From Acidimicrobiaceae bacterium (lineage in GTDB: Bacteria; Actinomycetota; Acidimicrobiia; Acidimicrobiales; RAAP-2), in assembly GCA_003151235.1 (NCBI GenBank), contig PLWZ01000072.1, forward strand, positions 117,904 through 164,393: a DNA stretch of 46,490 nucleotides, read 5' to 3'. Below, piece by piece: positions 6,989 through 14,790 of this stretch. Positions within the stretch are counted from its first letter, which is position 1. Each line of letters begins with the position of its first letter. The position numbers and the translations under genes are program-made. The notes beneath the pieces are model-generated. The model was not told the DNA's origin, did no database searches, and saw only the letters and a program-made list of their open reading frames with translations.

Positions 6989-8287
6989 CTATGGCTCGGC
7001 GAGGCCGTCCTCGGTGATCGGTCCGATCGAGAACGGGTCCGGCTCCTCGCGCTCTTCGGGGATATCCGACGCACGGTGGTGTCTGAAACCGGGCATCGCG
7101 AGGGCCAGCGCCACGGCGCCGACGACGCACAGGACCCCACCCGACACGACCGAGAACTGGGTACCGGCGAGCGTGGCCACGCCTCCGGACTCGAGGTCGC
7201 CGAGTCGTGGGCCGCCCTGGACGACCGCGAGCTGGATGGACACGATCCGACTTCGAAAGTGCTCGGGAACGACCGTTTGCAAGATGGTGTTCCGCAGCAC
7301 GGCCGAGATCACGTCGGCCCAGCCGGCCACCGCCAACAGCACCATGGACACCCCGAGGATGTGGGAGAAGCCGAAGGCGGTGATGGCCAGACCCCAGATG
7401 ATCACCGCCACGATCACGGCGTGCCCTCGCCGGTCAATGCCGTCGACCCAGCCGGTCGTCAACGCCCCGATCAAGGCGCCGGCTCCCGGTGCTGCGAACA
7501 GATAGCCGACCGTCGTCGGGCCGCCGTGGAGCACGGTGAGGCCGATCGCAGGGAACAGGGCACGGGGCATGCCGAAGACCATGGCGTTGATGTCGATCAG
7601 GTAGGCACCCTGCATCGCCGGTCGGCCACGCAAATACCGGATGCCGTCGACGATCGACTTCAGGCCGGGACGAGCGGCGCCCTCGACGGGCGGGATCGGC
7701 TTCATCATCCTCGTGGCCACGATGACGGAGAGAAAGGTGAGGGCGTCGATCCCGTAGACCCAGGCCAAGCCGGTGCGGCCGATCAAGAGGCCGGCAACGG
7801 CCGGCCCGACGATTGCACCGACCTGGAACAGCACCTGGAGAAACGAAAGCGCGGCGACCAGGTTCGCCTTTCCGACCAGGAACGGGACGATCGAGTTCCG
7901 GGCCGGGTTCGAAAAGCCGGTCAAGCCCGCTGCCACGGCGCTGATCACGTAGAGCGCCCAGAGAGCGGGGTGTGCGGCCACCGCGTTCAGAGCCAATACG
8001 CCGCTCGAGAACATCAGCGCGACACTCGAAATCACGAGGAGGGTGCGTCGATCCATGGCGTCGCCCATCGAGCCGCCGATCAACGACCCCACCACCAGCG
8101 GGATGAGCTGGGCCAGGCTGATCGCGCCAACCTGGAACGACGAATGCGTCTGTGCGTACACCTGGAACGGGATGGCGACGACCGTGAGTTGCGAGCCGAT
8201 CGTCGAGACGAGCTGGCCGAAGAACAGCAGGCGGAAGTCGTGGCTCTCGCGTAACGGCGCCGGGTCGACCAGGATCCGCCGGGGCAT
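6989..8287 (-). CDS. Major facilitator superfamily exporter
   Basis: A 432-residue integral membrane protein with about 12 hydrophobic segments. The start (FRLLFFGQLVSTIGSQLTVVAIPFQVY in part) and GGSMGDAMDRRTLLVIS, the loop 2-3 motif, place it in the MFS_3 group related to EntS-type siderophore exporters and multidrug efflux pumps. GFSNPARNSIVPFLV and VPEHFRSRIVS are further family landmarks. The cytoplasmic C-terminal tail is acidic. The substrate is unknown. The gene stands alone between the cupin and the PPOX-fold gene, and its ATG is 6 bases after a TAGGCT box. Confidence 0.88.
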   Translation of the reverse strand: MPRRILVDPAPLRESHDFRLLFFGQLVSTIGSQLTVVAIPFQVYAQTHSSFQVGAISLAQLIPLVVGSLIGGSMGDAMDRRTLLVISSVALMFSSGVLALNAVAAHPALWALYVISAVAAGLTGFSNPARNSIVPFLVGKANLVAALSFLQVLFQVGAIVGPAVAGLLIGRTGLAWVYGIDALTFLSVIVATRMMKPIPPVEGAARPGLKSIVDGIRYLRGRPAMQGAYLIDINAMVFGMPRALFPAIGLTVLHGGPTTVGYLFAAPGAGALIGALTTGWVDGIDRRGHAVIVAVIIWGLAITAFGFSHILGVSMVLLAVAGWADVISAVLRNTILQTVVPEHFRSRIVSIQLAVVQGGPRLGDLESGGVATLAGTQFSVVSGGVLCVVGAVALALAMPGFRHHRASDIPEEREEPDPFSIGPITEDGLAEP

Positions 8288-8293
8288 CGGCGC

Positions 8294-8299
8294 AGCCTA
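8294..8299 (-). promoter_or_regulatory. -10 box of the MFS gene (leaderless)
   Basis: TAGGCT on the minus strand, exactly 6 bases before the ATG at 8287, with no ribosome binding site. Confidence 0.55.
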
Positions 8300-8330
8300 C
8301 GGGGGCACCCGGAGGGTGCTGCCAACCTCG

Positions 8331-9032
8331 CTAGTGAGTGCCGGTGCTCCCGACAGGGCCGCGCGACGGGTACCGGCTCGCGTACGGCGGTACCACCGTG
8401 CCGTCCGGCAGATCGGGCTCGGGAACGCCCGTCCCACCGACGAGATCGAACGGAATCTGTCCGGCCCAAATTGGCAGGGCGAGATCCTCGTCGTCGTCCA
8501 CCGGCCCACCGGTGCGCACCTTCGCCGAACCCTCGTCGATGGGGAAGCGGATGATCAGGGTGGAACGGAACTCGGACGGCGTCGGCATCCTCGCGTCGGA
8601 GCTGCGCCCGGCGGCCATGTGATCGAGCAGAGCGGCACTCGCGGCCAGTTTCTCCGCGTTGTCCTCAACCACGGTGCCGGTGCCGAAGAGCATCACGCAG
8701 CGGTAGTTCATCGAATGGTGGAAGGCGGACCGGGCGAGCACCAGAGCGTCGAGGAGGGTCACCGTGACACATGCCTCGGCGCCGTCGGCGATCAGCCGGA
8801 GAGTCCGGTTGGCCGGAGAGCCGTGCAGATAGAGCTGTTCGTCGACGCGTGCATATGTCATCGGGGTGACCACGGTCGTTCCCCCGTCGTTCACCCCGAC
8901 GTGGGCGAGGAGACCTTCGTCCAGGATCGCTAGCGCGACCGGCCTGTCATGGGTGCCGCGGTCCCGTCTCCTCCGCAGGCCGGTGCGGTCGGTGGTGGAG
9001 AGCTCGCCGGCGTCCTCAGGCCGCGCTGGCAC
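8331..9032 (-). CDS. Pyridoxamine 5'-phosphate oxidase-fold flavin-binding protein
   Basis: A 233-residue protein of the flavin-nucleotide-binding (Pyridox_ox_2 / NimA-like) type. Visible landmarks are VALAILDEGLLAHVGVN, VVTPMTYARVDEQLYLHGS, NRTLRLIADGAEACVTVTLLD and HSMNYRCVMLFGTGTVV, the split beta-barrel core, followed by a region with DEGSAKVRTGGPVDDDEDLALPIWAG (in pieces) typical of this family. It likely binds FMN; the reaction is unknown. The GTG start lies inside the end of the peroxiredoxin gene (17-bp overlap), implying one transcript and a redox or detoxification link. Confidence 0.85.
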   Translation of the reverse strand: MPARPEDAGELSTTDRTGLRRRRDRGTHDRPVALAILDEGLLAHVGVNDGGTTVVTPMTYARVDEQLYLHGSPANRTLRLIADGAEACVTVTLLDALVLARSAFHHSMNYRCVMLFGTGTVVEDNAEKLAASAALLDHMAAGRSSDARMPTPSEFRSTLIIRFPIDEGSAKVRTGGPVDDDEDLALPIWAGQIPFDLVGGTGVPEPDLPDGTVVPPYASRYPSRGPVGSTGTH

Positions 9033-9477
9033 GGGCCCGCAACACCTCGAGTGCCTTGTCGGCGTGCGACGCCATCGACACCTCGGAGTGGATCACCTCG
9101 AGCAAACGGAGGTCGGTGTCGATCACGAAGGTCTTGCGGCGGTTGCCGAGGGCGGCGATGCGCCTGCGGACGTCAAAGCTCTCGGCAACCGATCCGCTCG
9201 TGTCCGAGAGCAGAGGGAATCCGAACGAGTGCATGTCCGAGAACTTCTTCTGCTTGTCGACGGGGTCTGCGCTGATGCCGATCGGCTGTGCCCCCAAAGC
9301 CTGGAACTCACCGTGCAGGTCCCGGAAATGGCAGCTTTCGCGGGTGCAGCCATAGGTCATGGCGCCCGGGTAGAAGAAGAGCACCACCGGTCCGGACTTG
9401 AGCAGGTCGGTCAGCTGCCTCGGCGTCCCGGTCTCATCAGGCAATTCAAAGTCGGCTACGAGATCTCCGGTGCGCAC
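9016..9477 (-). CDS. bcpB: Thioredoxin-dependent peroxiredoxin, BcpB type
   Basis: Reduces hydrogen peroxide and organic hydroperoxides in the cytosol. The 153-residue AhpC/TSA domain has FYPGAMTYGCTRESCHFRD, giving the peroxidatic cysteine and the second cysteine five residues later, as in atypical 2-Cys PrxQ/Bcp enzymes. VGISADPV-like (IGISADPVDKQKKF) and RKTFVIDTD are also typical. From memory it closely resembles M. tuberculosis BcpB. The GTG start is 7 bases after a TACGCT box. The downstream PPOX-fold gene overlaps it. Confidence 0.9.
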   Translation of the reverse strand: MRTGDLVADFELPDETGTPRQLTDLLKSGPVVLFFYPGAMTYGCTRESCHFRDLHGEFQALGAQPIGISADPVDKQKKFSDMHSFGFPLLSDTSGSVAESFDVRRRIAALGNRRKTFVIDTDLRLLEVIHSEVSMASHADKALEVLRARASAA

Positions 9478-9484
9478 GGCGTCG

Positions 9485-9490
9485 AGCGTA
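9485..9490 (-). promoter_or_regulatory. -10 box of the peroxiredoxin gene (leaderless)
   Basis: TACGCT on the minus strand, 7 bases before the GTG at 9477, with no ribosome binding site. Confidence 0.55.
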
Positions 9491-9525
9491 ACCCGGCTCC
9501 CTGGCCTCGACGAGTGGTTTGGAGT

Positions 9526-10257
9526 TCAGGCCTCGAAGCGGAAGCCGACGCCCCGGACGGTGACGAGGTGCCGCGGGTTCGCCGGATCACGCTCGATCTT
9601 GCGCCGGAGTCGCTTCATGTGGGTGTCCAGCGTGCGCGTGTCCGCCAGGTCCTGGTCCCACCAGAGCCGGTCGATGCACCGGTCGCGGGTGACGACCTGC
9701 CCGGCATGCGACATGAGGAGGGCCAGGAGATCGAATTCCTTGCGGGACAACTCGACCAGATTGCCGTCGACGGTCACCTCACGACGGCCGTTGTCGAGCC
9801 GGACCGGTCCGGCGTGAAGGACCTCGTCGTTGGCCACCGAGGTCGAAGCGACGCCCCGACGCAAGACAGCCCGCATACGGGCGACCAGCTCGCGGAGCCG
9901 GAACGGCTTGGCGACGTAGTCCGAGGCACCCAGCTCCAGCCCGAGGACGATGTCAACCTCCGAGTCCTTTGCCGTCACCATGATGATGGGGACGGGCGCC
10001 AGGGCTCGCATCCGTTGGCACAGCTCCACGCCCGACTGGTCCGGCAGCATCACGTCGACCAGCACCAGGTCGGGGTGGATTCGATGGAACAGGCGCAGCG
10101 CCTCGTGACCGTCGGCGGCGCACTCGACGGCGAACCCCTCCTGGGAGAGCCCCGATGCGAGAGCCTGGCGATACGACTCCTCGTCATCGACCACCAACAC
10201 GAGCGGACGCGAGTCGCGCAGGTTGGCACCATCGCGGGGTTCGGCCACCACGCTCAC
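9526..10257 (-). CDS. OmpR/PhoB-type response regulator
   Basis: Two-component DNA-binding regulator. The receiver domain has VLVVDDEESYR (acidic pocket), the phospho-acceptor aspartate in LVLVDVMLPDQSG, the threonine in IIMVTAKDSE and the lysine in DYVAKPFRLREL. The C-terminal winged helix has ELSRKEFDLLALLMSHAGQVVTRD, RTLDTHMKRLRRKIE and VRGVGFRFEA. It looks closest to RegX3/MtrA-type actinobacterial regulators. No histidine kinase gene is adjacent, so the partner is elsewhere. I favour GTG 10257 (243 residues); an upstream in-frame start at 10290 would add 11 poorly conserved residues. Confidence 0.9.
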   Translation of the reverse strand: MSVVAEPRDGANLRDSRPLVLVVDDEESYRQALASGLSQEGFAVECAADGHEALRLFHRIHPDLVLVDVMLPDQSGVELCQRMRALAPVPIIMVTAKDSEVDIVLGLELGASDYVAKPFRLRELVARMRAVLRRGVASTSVANDEVLHAGPVRLDNGRREVTVDGNLVELSRKEFDLLALLMSHAGQVVTRDRCIDRLWWDQDLADTRTLDTHMKRLRRKIERDPANPRHLVTVRGVGFRFEA

Positions 10258-10296
10258 CGAGGGATGCCGGCGCCCGGACTGGGAACCCAAGAAAGG

Positions 10297-10335
10297 GGCG
10301 ACGAACGAGGAAGGGGGGCGTTCCCCGTCGTCGCC
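10297..10335. other. Inverted repeat between the response regulator and the PPOX gene
   Basis: Arms ggcgacga (10297-10304) and tcgtcgcc (10328-10335) pair perfectly, 23 bases apart, in the 287-bp divergent region. It could be a regulator site or a hairpin; there is no further evidence. Confidence 0.3.
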
Positions 10336-10544
10336 TCGGCGCCCAGGCCCCGCAGCGCCTGGGCATGCGGCTCGGCGCGTCCGACCGACAGTGAGTCGTC
10401 AGCGCAGCTCGGAGCCATCGCCGGTACCGTAAGAGGGGCAGATGAACGGCTCGCGAATCGTCCGCAAACCCGAGGTGATCCCGAGATGAAATGTTGGGAA
10501 TCGGTGCGTAGGTGGTGAGCGGGACGAGCCCCGGCGGACCGTCG

Positions 10545-11036
10545 ATGAGCGATGCCTCGGGCTTCAGCGGATACGGGGACGGGGTGAACCGCCGGCATCA
10601 GGTCCATATGTCCGACTCCGAGGCCGCCGCCCTACTCGACGACGGGCGGACCATGACCATGTGCACCTTCAACCACGACGGCACCATCCATGCCGTGGCC
10701 ATGTGGTACGGGTTCCTCGAGGGTGCCCTGGCCATCCACACCAAGGCGAAGTCCCAGAAGGCGGTCAACCTGCGCCGCGACCCGCGGATCACGTGCCTCG
10801 TCGAGGCAGGCGTCAACTACGACGAGTTGCGCGGGGCCGAATTGGTCGGATGGGCGGAGTTGATCGAGGACCCGTCGAGGCTGTGGGACCTGGGCGTGAG
10901 CGTGTTCGATCGCCACGTGGCGGCCTACGACGAGGCGGCACACCGTGCCGAGGTCGAGGTCATGTTACGCAACCGGGTGGGGGTCAAGATCCATGTCGAG
11001 CGGACCGTTACGTGGGACCACCGCAAGCTCCGCTAG
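10545..11036 (+). CDS. PPOX-class F420/FMN-dependent oxidoreductase-like protein
   Basis: A 163-residue split beta-barrel protein. Residues RTMTMCTFNHDGTIHAVAMWYGFLEGALAIHTKAKSQKAVNLRRDPRITCLVEAG (in pieces) match the core of the Rv1155/FDOR-B-like families, which bind F420 or FMN and reduce small substrates. The SQKAVNLRRDPR segment is the usual cofactor phosphate-binding stretch. The start is uncertain: ATG 10545 keeps a short serine/glycine-rich leader, and GTG 10512 would add 11 residues. It is transcribed divergently from the response regulator. Exact substrate and cofactor cannot be read from the sequence. Confidence 0.8.
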   Translation: MSDASGFSGYGDGVNRRHQVHMSDSEAAALLDDGRTMTMCTFNHDGTIHAVAMWYGFLEGALAIHTKAKSQKAVNLRRDPRITCLVEAGVNYDELRGAELVGWAELIEDPSRLWDLGVSVFDRHVAAYDEAAHRAEVEVMLRNRVGVKIHVERTVTWDHRKLR

Positions 11037-11213
11037 TCACCCGGGGCTAATTGCATCCGGTGCGGCCGTAACCCATACTTCACATCGTCAGCATGAATCT
11101 CCGCCGGGGCGGGGTGATTGCGACTTGGGGGCCCGACAGATGTTCAGGTTATGGCCGGCGCGGTATGTGTCGGATATCCGTGTGAATGCCGTCCTCATTT
11201 TTTGTGGAGGGTC

Positions 11214-12023
11214 ATGACCAACTCAGAGACCGGTGGACTTGTCGTCAACGAAATCACTGTGTCGTTCGGGGGCCTGACCGCCCTCGACGGCGTCTCTTTG
11301 TCGGTGCACGCGGGTGAAGTCGTCGGCGTGATCGGCCCCAATGGCGCGGGGAAGACCACGCTCTTCAACATCGTGTGCGGCTTTGTCCGGCCCGAGTCCG
11401 GGACGATCGTCTTCAATGGAAAACAGCTCCGCCGGCACCAACCCCATGACCTGGCGAAGGCCGGTATCTCTCGGACACTCCAAGGTGTCGGACTTTGGGG
11501 AGGTTTGACGGTTGTCGACAATGTGATGGCCGGCGCCCAGTCGACCGCACGCGCCGACTTCGCGTCGGCGCTGTTCGGACTGTGGCGATCGAGTCGGGAG
11601 GAATCCCGGATCCGCCAGCGCGCGCTCGAACTTCTCGGCGAGCTCCGGATTGCGGAATATGCCAACCGCTACCCGTTGACTCTTCCGTACGCGATCCAGA
11701 AGCGAACGGCACTGGCGCGGGCCCTGATGTGTGAACCCAACCTGATCCTTCTTGACGAGCCTGCGAGCGGCCTATCGGAAGCAGAGCTCCAAGAGCTCGG
11801 GAAGTTGATCATCGGCCTCAGGGACAAGATGGGCGTGCTGTTGGTCGAACACCACATGGACTTGGTCATGTCCATCTGCGATCGCCTGGTGGTACTCAAC
11901 TTTGGCCGTGTGATCGCCTCGGGTTCTCCGGCCGAGGTGCAGGCGAACCCCGACGTCACGACCGCCTATCTCGGCCAGGACATTCCGACCGTTGACTCGC
12001 CGGTGGCCAATGCCGGTTCTTGA
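11214..12023 (+). CDS. livG: Branched-chain amino acid-type ABC transporter ATPase LivG
   Basis: First ATPase of a HAAT-family importer. The 269-residue protein has Walker A GPNGAGKTTLF, a Q-loop region RTLQGVGLWGGLTVVDNV, Walker B LILLDEPASGLS and the switch histidine in LLVEHHMD. The ABC signature is unusual: LPYAIQKRTALARAL, with alanine where LivG proteins as a rule have glycine (LPYG or LSYG). ATG 11214 has ggaggg directly upstream. It overlaps livF by 14 bp, and the five liv genes form one plus-strand operon. No regulator is nearby; the substrate could be leucine-type amino acids, amides or urea. Confidence 0.93.
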   Translation: MTNSETGGLVVNEITVSFGGLTALDGVSLSVHAGEVVGVIGPNGAGKTTLFNIVCGFVRPESGTIVFNGKQLRRHQPHDLAKAGISRTLQGVGLWGGLTVVDNVMAGAQSTARADFASALFGLWRSSREESRIRQRALELLGELRIAEYANRYPLTLPYAIQKRTALARALMCEPNLILLDEPASGLSEAELQELGKLIIGLRDKMGVLLVEHHMDLVMSICDRLVVLNFGRVIASGSPAEVQANPDVTTAYLGQDIPTVDSPVANAGS

Positions 12024-12723
12024 GATCGAGGACCTGTCGGTCTCCTACGGTGCGGTGCACGCGCTGACCGATGTGTCCTTCACCGCTGCCGAGGGCGAGG
12101 TGACAGCGGTGCTCGGGGCCAACGGGGCCGGCAAGACGACGCTGCTGCGAGCGATCACCGGTCTCGTGCGCCCGCGCAAGGGGACCGTCCGTTACGACGG
12201 TGAGCAACTCGACAAGATGTCGGTCGAAAAGATCGTCCGGCACGGCGTGGCCCACGTCCCGGAGGGTCGATCTGTCATCGAGGAGATGACGGTCGACGAG
12301 AACCTCCGGCTCGGCGCCCTCTGGCGTTTCTCGCGGCGCCAGCGGGGCCCAGTCATCGAAGAGATCTACGGGTTGTTCCCGCCGCTCGCGGAGCGCCGCC
12401 GCCAGCATGCCAACACCCTCTCGGGTGGCGAGCGGCAGATGCTGGCGATCGGGCGAGCCCTGGTGTCCCGGCCGAAGGTGCTCCTCTTGGACGAGCCGTC
12501 GCTCGGGTTGGCACCGATCGTCACGGCCCGCCTCATGGCCGTCCTGCGCGACCTGACCCAGGCCTCCAACCTCATCGTCGTGCTGGTCGAGCAGAACGCA
12601 CGAAGCAGCCTGTCGATTGCCCAAAAGGCGGTAGTCATCAATCTCGGTCGCGTCGTGGTGTGCGACGACGCGGCCAAGCTTGCCGGCGACACCGAACTCC
12701 GCCACCACTACCTCGGTTACTAG
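12010..12723 (+). CDS. livF: Branched-chain amino acid-type ABC transporter ATPase LivF
   Basis: Second ATPase of the importer, 237 residues. It shows Walker A GANGAGKTTLL, the canonical signature LSGGERQMLAIGRAL, Walker B VLLLDEPSLGLAP and the switch region VLVEQNAR. PEGRSVIEEMTVDENLRLGA is typical of LivF. ATG 12010 is preferred over TTG 11992 because the family starts right before the PVLEIEDLSVSYG strand. It overlaps the end of livG and lies 15 bp before livH. Confidence 0.95.
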   Translation: MPVLEIEDLSVSYGAVHALTDVSFTAAEGEVTAVLGANGAGKTTLLRAITGLVRPRKGTVRYDGEQLDKMSVEKIVRHGVAHVPEGRSVIEEMTVDENLRLGALWRFSRRQRGPVIEEIYGLFPPLAERRRQHANTLSGGERQMLAIGRALVSRPKVLLLDEPSLGLAPIVTARLMAVLRDLTQASNLIVVLVEQNARSSLSIAQKAVVINLGRVVVCDDAAKLAGDTELRHHYLGY

Positions 12724-12738
12724 GAGCCGCCGACGATC

Positions 12739-13617
12739 ATGCAGTTCTTCCTCAACATCACCCTGGGTGGGATCGCCACCGGGATGATCGTGGCAGCGGT
12801 CGCTCTCGGACTGGTGCTGATCTTCCGGGCCACGAACATCGTCAACTTCGCCCAGGGGGCGATGGCGATGATGACCACGTACATCGCCTATGCGGTCCTC
12901 CATAAGGGATCGGGCTACTGGTTGGCGTTTGTCGTAGCTTTGGCCACCGGACTCCTGTTCGGGGCGCTCACCCAGGTCGTTCTCATCCGGCCGCTCCAGG
13001 GCAAGTCGCCCCTGAACGCGATCATCGTCACGTTCGGCTTCCTCATCTTCCTGGAGGGCCTCGCCGGAGCCATCTGGGGCTCCCAGACGCGGACGTTTCC
13101 CGCACCGTTCTCCGAGGCCGGTCAGAAAATAGGGAACACCCAGATCGCGTTCTCGCCGTTCGACGTCTTCGTGGTCCTGGCCGTGCTGGCTCTGATGATC
13201 CTGATGTTGGTGCTGTTCCGCGGCACTGACCTCGGCCTCAGGATGCGGGCGGTGGCGTTCGCACCCGAGACGGCCCGCCTCCTCGGGGTACGGGTTCGGC
13301 CGCTCCTCACGCTCGGCTGGGCCCTGTCGGCGGCCGCAGGGGTCCTGGCCGCCCTGCTCGTCGTGCCGACGTCGTCACTCACCCCCAACTTCATGGACGT
13401 GATCCTGATCTACGGCTTCACCGCGGCAGTCGTCGGCGGCCTCGACAGCCCGGTCGGAGCGCTCGTCGGGGGCCTCGCGACCGGACTCTCGCTCGCCTAC
13501 GTCGGCGGGTATCTCGGCGGGTCGCTCGAGCCGATGGCGGCGCTGGCCCTCGTCATCGTGTCGCTCATGATCCGACCCGAGGGCCTCTTCGCCCGGCCGG
13601 CGCCGAGGCGGGTCTGA
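12739..13617 (+). CDS. livH: Branched-chain amino acid-type ABC permease LivH
   Basis: Inner membrane permease, 292 residues with about 8 hydrophobic segments. NITLGGIATGMIVAAVALGLVLIFRATNIVNFAQGAMAM (in pieces) is the classic LivH N-terminus. The EAA-like loop (GTDLGLRMRAVAFAPETARLLGV) and GLDSPVGALVGG are also diagnostic. The TGA overlaps the livM ATG by one base. Confidence 0.95.
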   Translation: MQFFLNITLGGIATGMIVAAVALGLVLIFRATNIVNFAQGAMAMMTTYIAYAVLHKGSGYWLAFVVALATGLLFGALTQVVLIRPLQGKSPLNAIIVTFGFLIFLEGLAGAIWGSQTRTFPAPFSEAGQKIGNTQIAFSPFDVFVVLAVLALMILMLVLFRGTDLGLRMRAVAFAPETARLLGVRVRPLLTLGWALSAAAGVLAALLVVPTSSLTPNFMDVILIYGFTAAVVGGLDSPVGALVGGLATGLSLAYVGGYLGGSLEPMAALALVIVSLMIRPEGLFARPAPRRV

Positions 13618-14759
13618 TGGGCGAGCTCCGGAAGAAGGCGCAAGGGCTGGCGGCGAAGCCGTGGTTCCGCATGCCCCGCCAGCCCATGCTGCGGCACCTC
13701 AGCTACGCGGCGGTGGCCGTCGTCTTCTTGTACTTCCTCACCCAGAAGCTGAGCGCCTTCAACGACTACGAGGTCGGAGAGATCGCGTTCTACGTCGTCG
13801 CGTTGGCGGGGCTGACATTGCTCACGGGAGTCAACGGGCAGATCTCGCTCGGGCACGGCGGGTTCATGGCCGTCGGCGGGTTCACCCTGGCCCTCCTCGT
13901 CGAGCACACGAAGTGGAACGTCGTTCCCGAGCTGGCAATTGCGATCGTGACGAGCGCGCTCGTCGGAGCGCTCATCGGGATCCCCGCGACCCGGCTCCGA
14001 GGGCCCTACCTGGCCGGCATGACCCTGATGGTCGCGTTGGGGCTCCCGTACCTGACCAACCAGTACGACAGCTTCTTCGGCGGTGACCAGGGCCTGACGA
14101 CGCCGCAGCCCATCGGGCCGGCCAGCATCAACCCCGAGCAATGGCTCGCTTGGATCCAGCTTGCGTGCGCCTTGATCGTGCTCATCTTGCTGGGCAACCT
14201 GCTCCGCAGCCGCTTTGGGCGGTCATTCCGGGCGGTGCGGGACGACGAGATAGCGGCCTCCCTGGCCGGCATCCACGTGGCCCGCACCAAGGTCATCGCC
14301 TTCATGGTGAGCGCCGGCTGTGCCGGGTTGGCCGGGGCCCTGCTGGCCCTGTCGGCGGGGGGCGTGAACTCGGCCGAGTTCCCCCTGTCGATCTCGATCT
14401 ACCTGCTCGCCGGGATGGTCATCGGCGGCACCGGGAGCCTGATGGGGGTGTGGTGGGGGGCGATCCTCATCGTGTATCTCCCGACATCCTGGGCCCCCTC
14501 CCTGGCCAACCATTTCCACGTGAACTCCCAGGTGAGCGCCAACCTGGCCGTCATCATCTTCGGGCTCGTGCTGGTCGTCGGGATGCTTGTGGCACCGGGG
14601 GGGATACAGGGTGCCCTCCGGTGGGTCGCCGTCCGGGTGGGCGCGTACTTTTCCCCTGACGGGGTTCCTAATATGAAGCTATCGTTACAGGAAGCTCCAA
14701 CTGACCGCGCGGTACATGACAGTGAATCTGTGACGCAGGCAGACAAGCCAGGGGTGTAA
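13617..14759 (+). CDS. livM: Branched-chain amino acid-type ABC permease LivM
   Basis: Second permease, 380 residues. TLLTGVNGQISLGHGGFMAVGGF (in part) and FGRSFRAVRDDEIAASLAGI are LivM hallmarks, as is GGTGSLMGVWWGA. There are about 9-10 hydrophobic segments. The last 35 or so residues form a hydrophilic tail (QEAPTDRAVHDSES region) that is probably cytoplasmic and is not usual in the family. It is followed after 31 bp by the binding-protein gene. Confidence 0.95.
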   Translation: MGELRKKAQGLAAKPWFRMPRQPMLRHLSYAAVAVVFLYFLTQKLSAFNDYEVGEIAFYVVALAGLTLLTGVNGQISLGHGGFMAVGGFTLALLVEHTKWNVVPELAIAIVTSALVGALIGIPATRLRGPYLAGMTLMVALGLPYLTNQYDSFFGGDQGLTTPQPIGPASINPEQWLAWIQLACALIVLILLGNLLRSRFGRSFRAVRDDEIAASLAGIHVARTKVIAFMVSAGCAGLAGALLALSAGGVNSAEFPLSISIYLLAGMVIGGTGSLMGVWWGAILIVYLPTSWAPSLANHFHVNSQVSANLAVIIFGLVLVVGMLVAPGGIQGALRWVAVRVGAYFSPDGVPNMKLSLQEAPTDRAVHDSESVTQADKPGV

Positions 14760-14790
14760 GTGCACCCAACCAACTACTAGGGGGTAATTG

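Noticed and set aside
6863..8254. Long plus-strand open frame of 463 codons opposite the MFS gene
   Set aside because: Sequence is very rich in Asp, Arg, His and Gly with no hydrophobic or domain pattern; the minus strand encodes a clear MFS protein.
8866..10518. Plus-strand open frame of 550 codons opposite bcpB and the response regulator
   Set aside because: It is a shadow of two well-identified minus-strand genes and has no recognisable motif.
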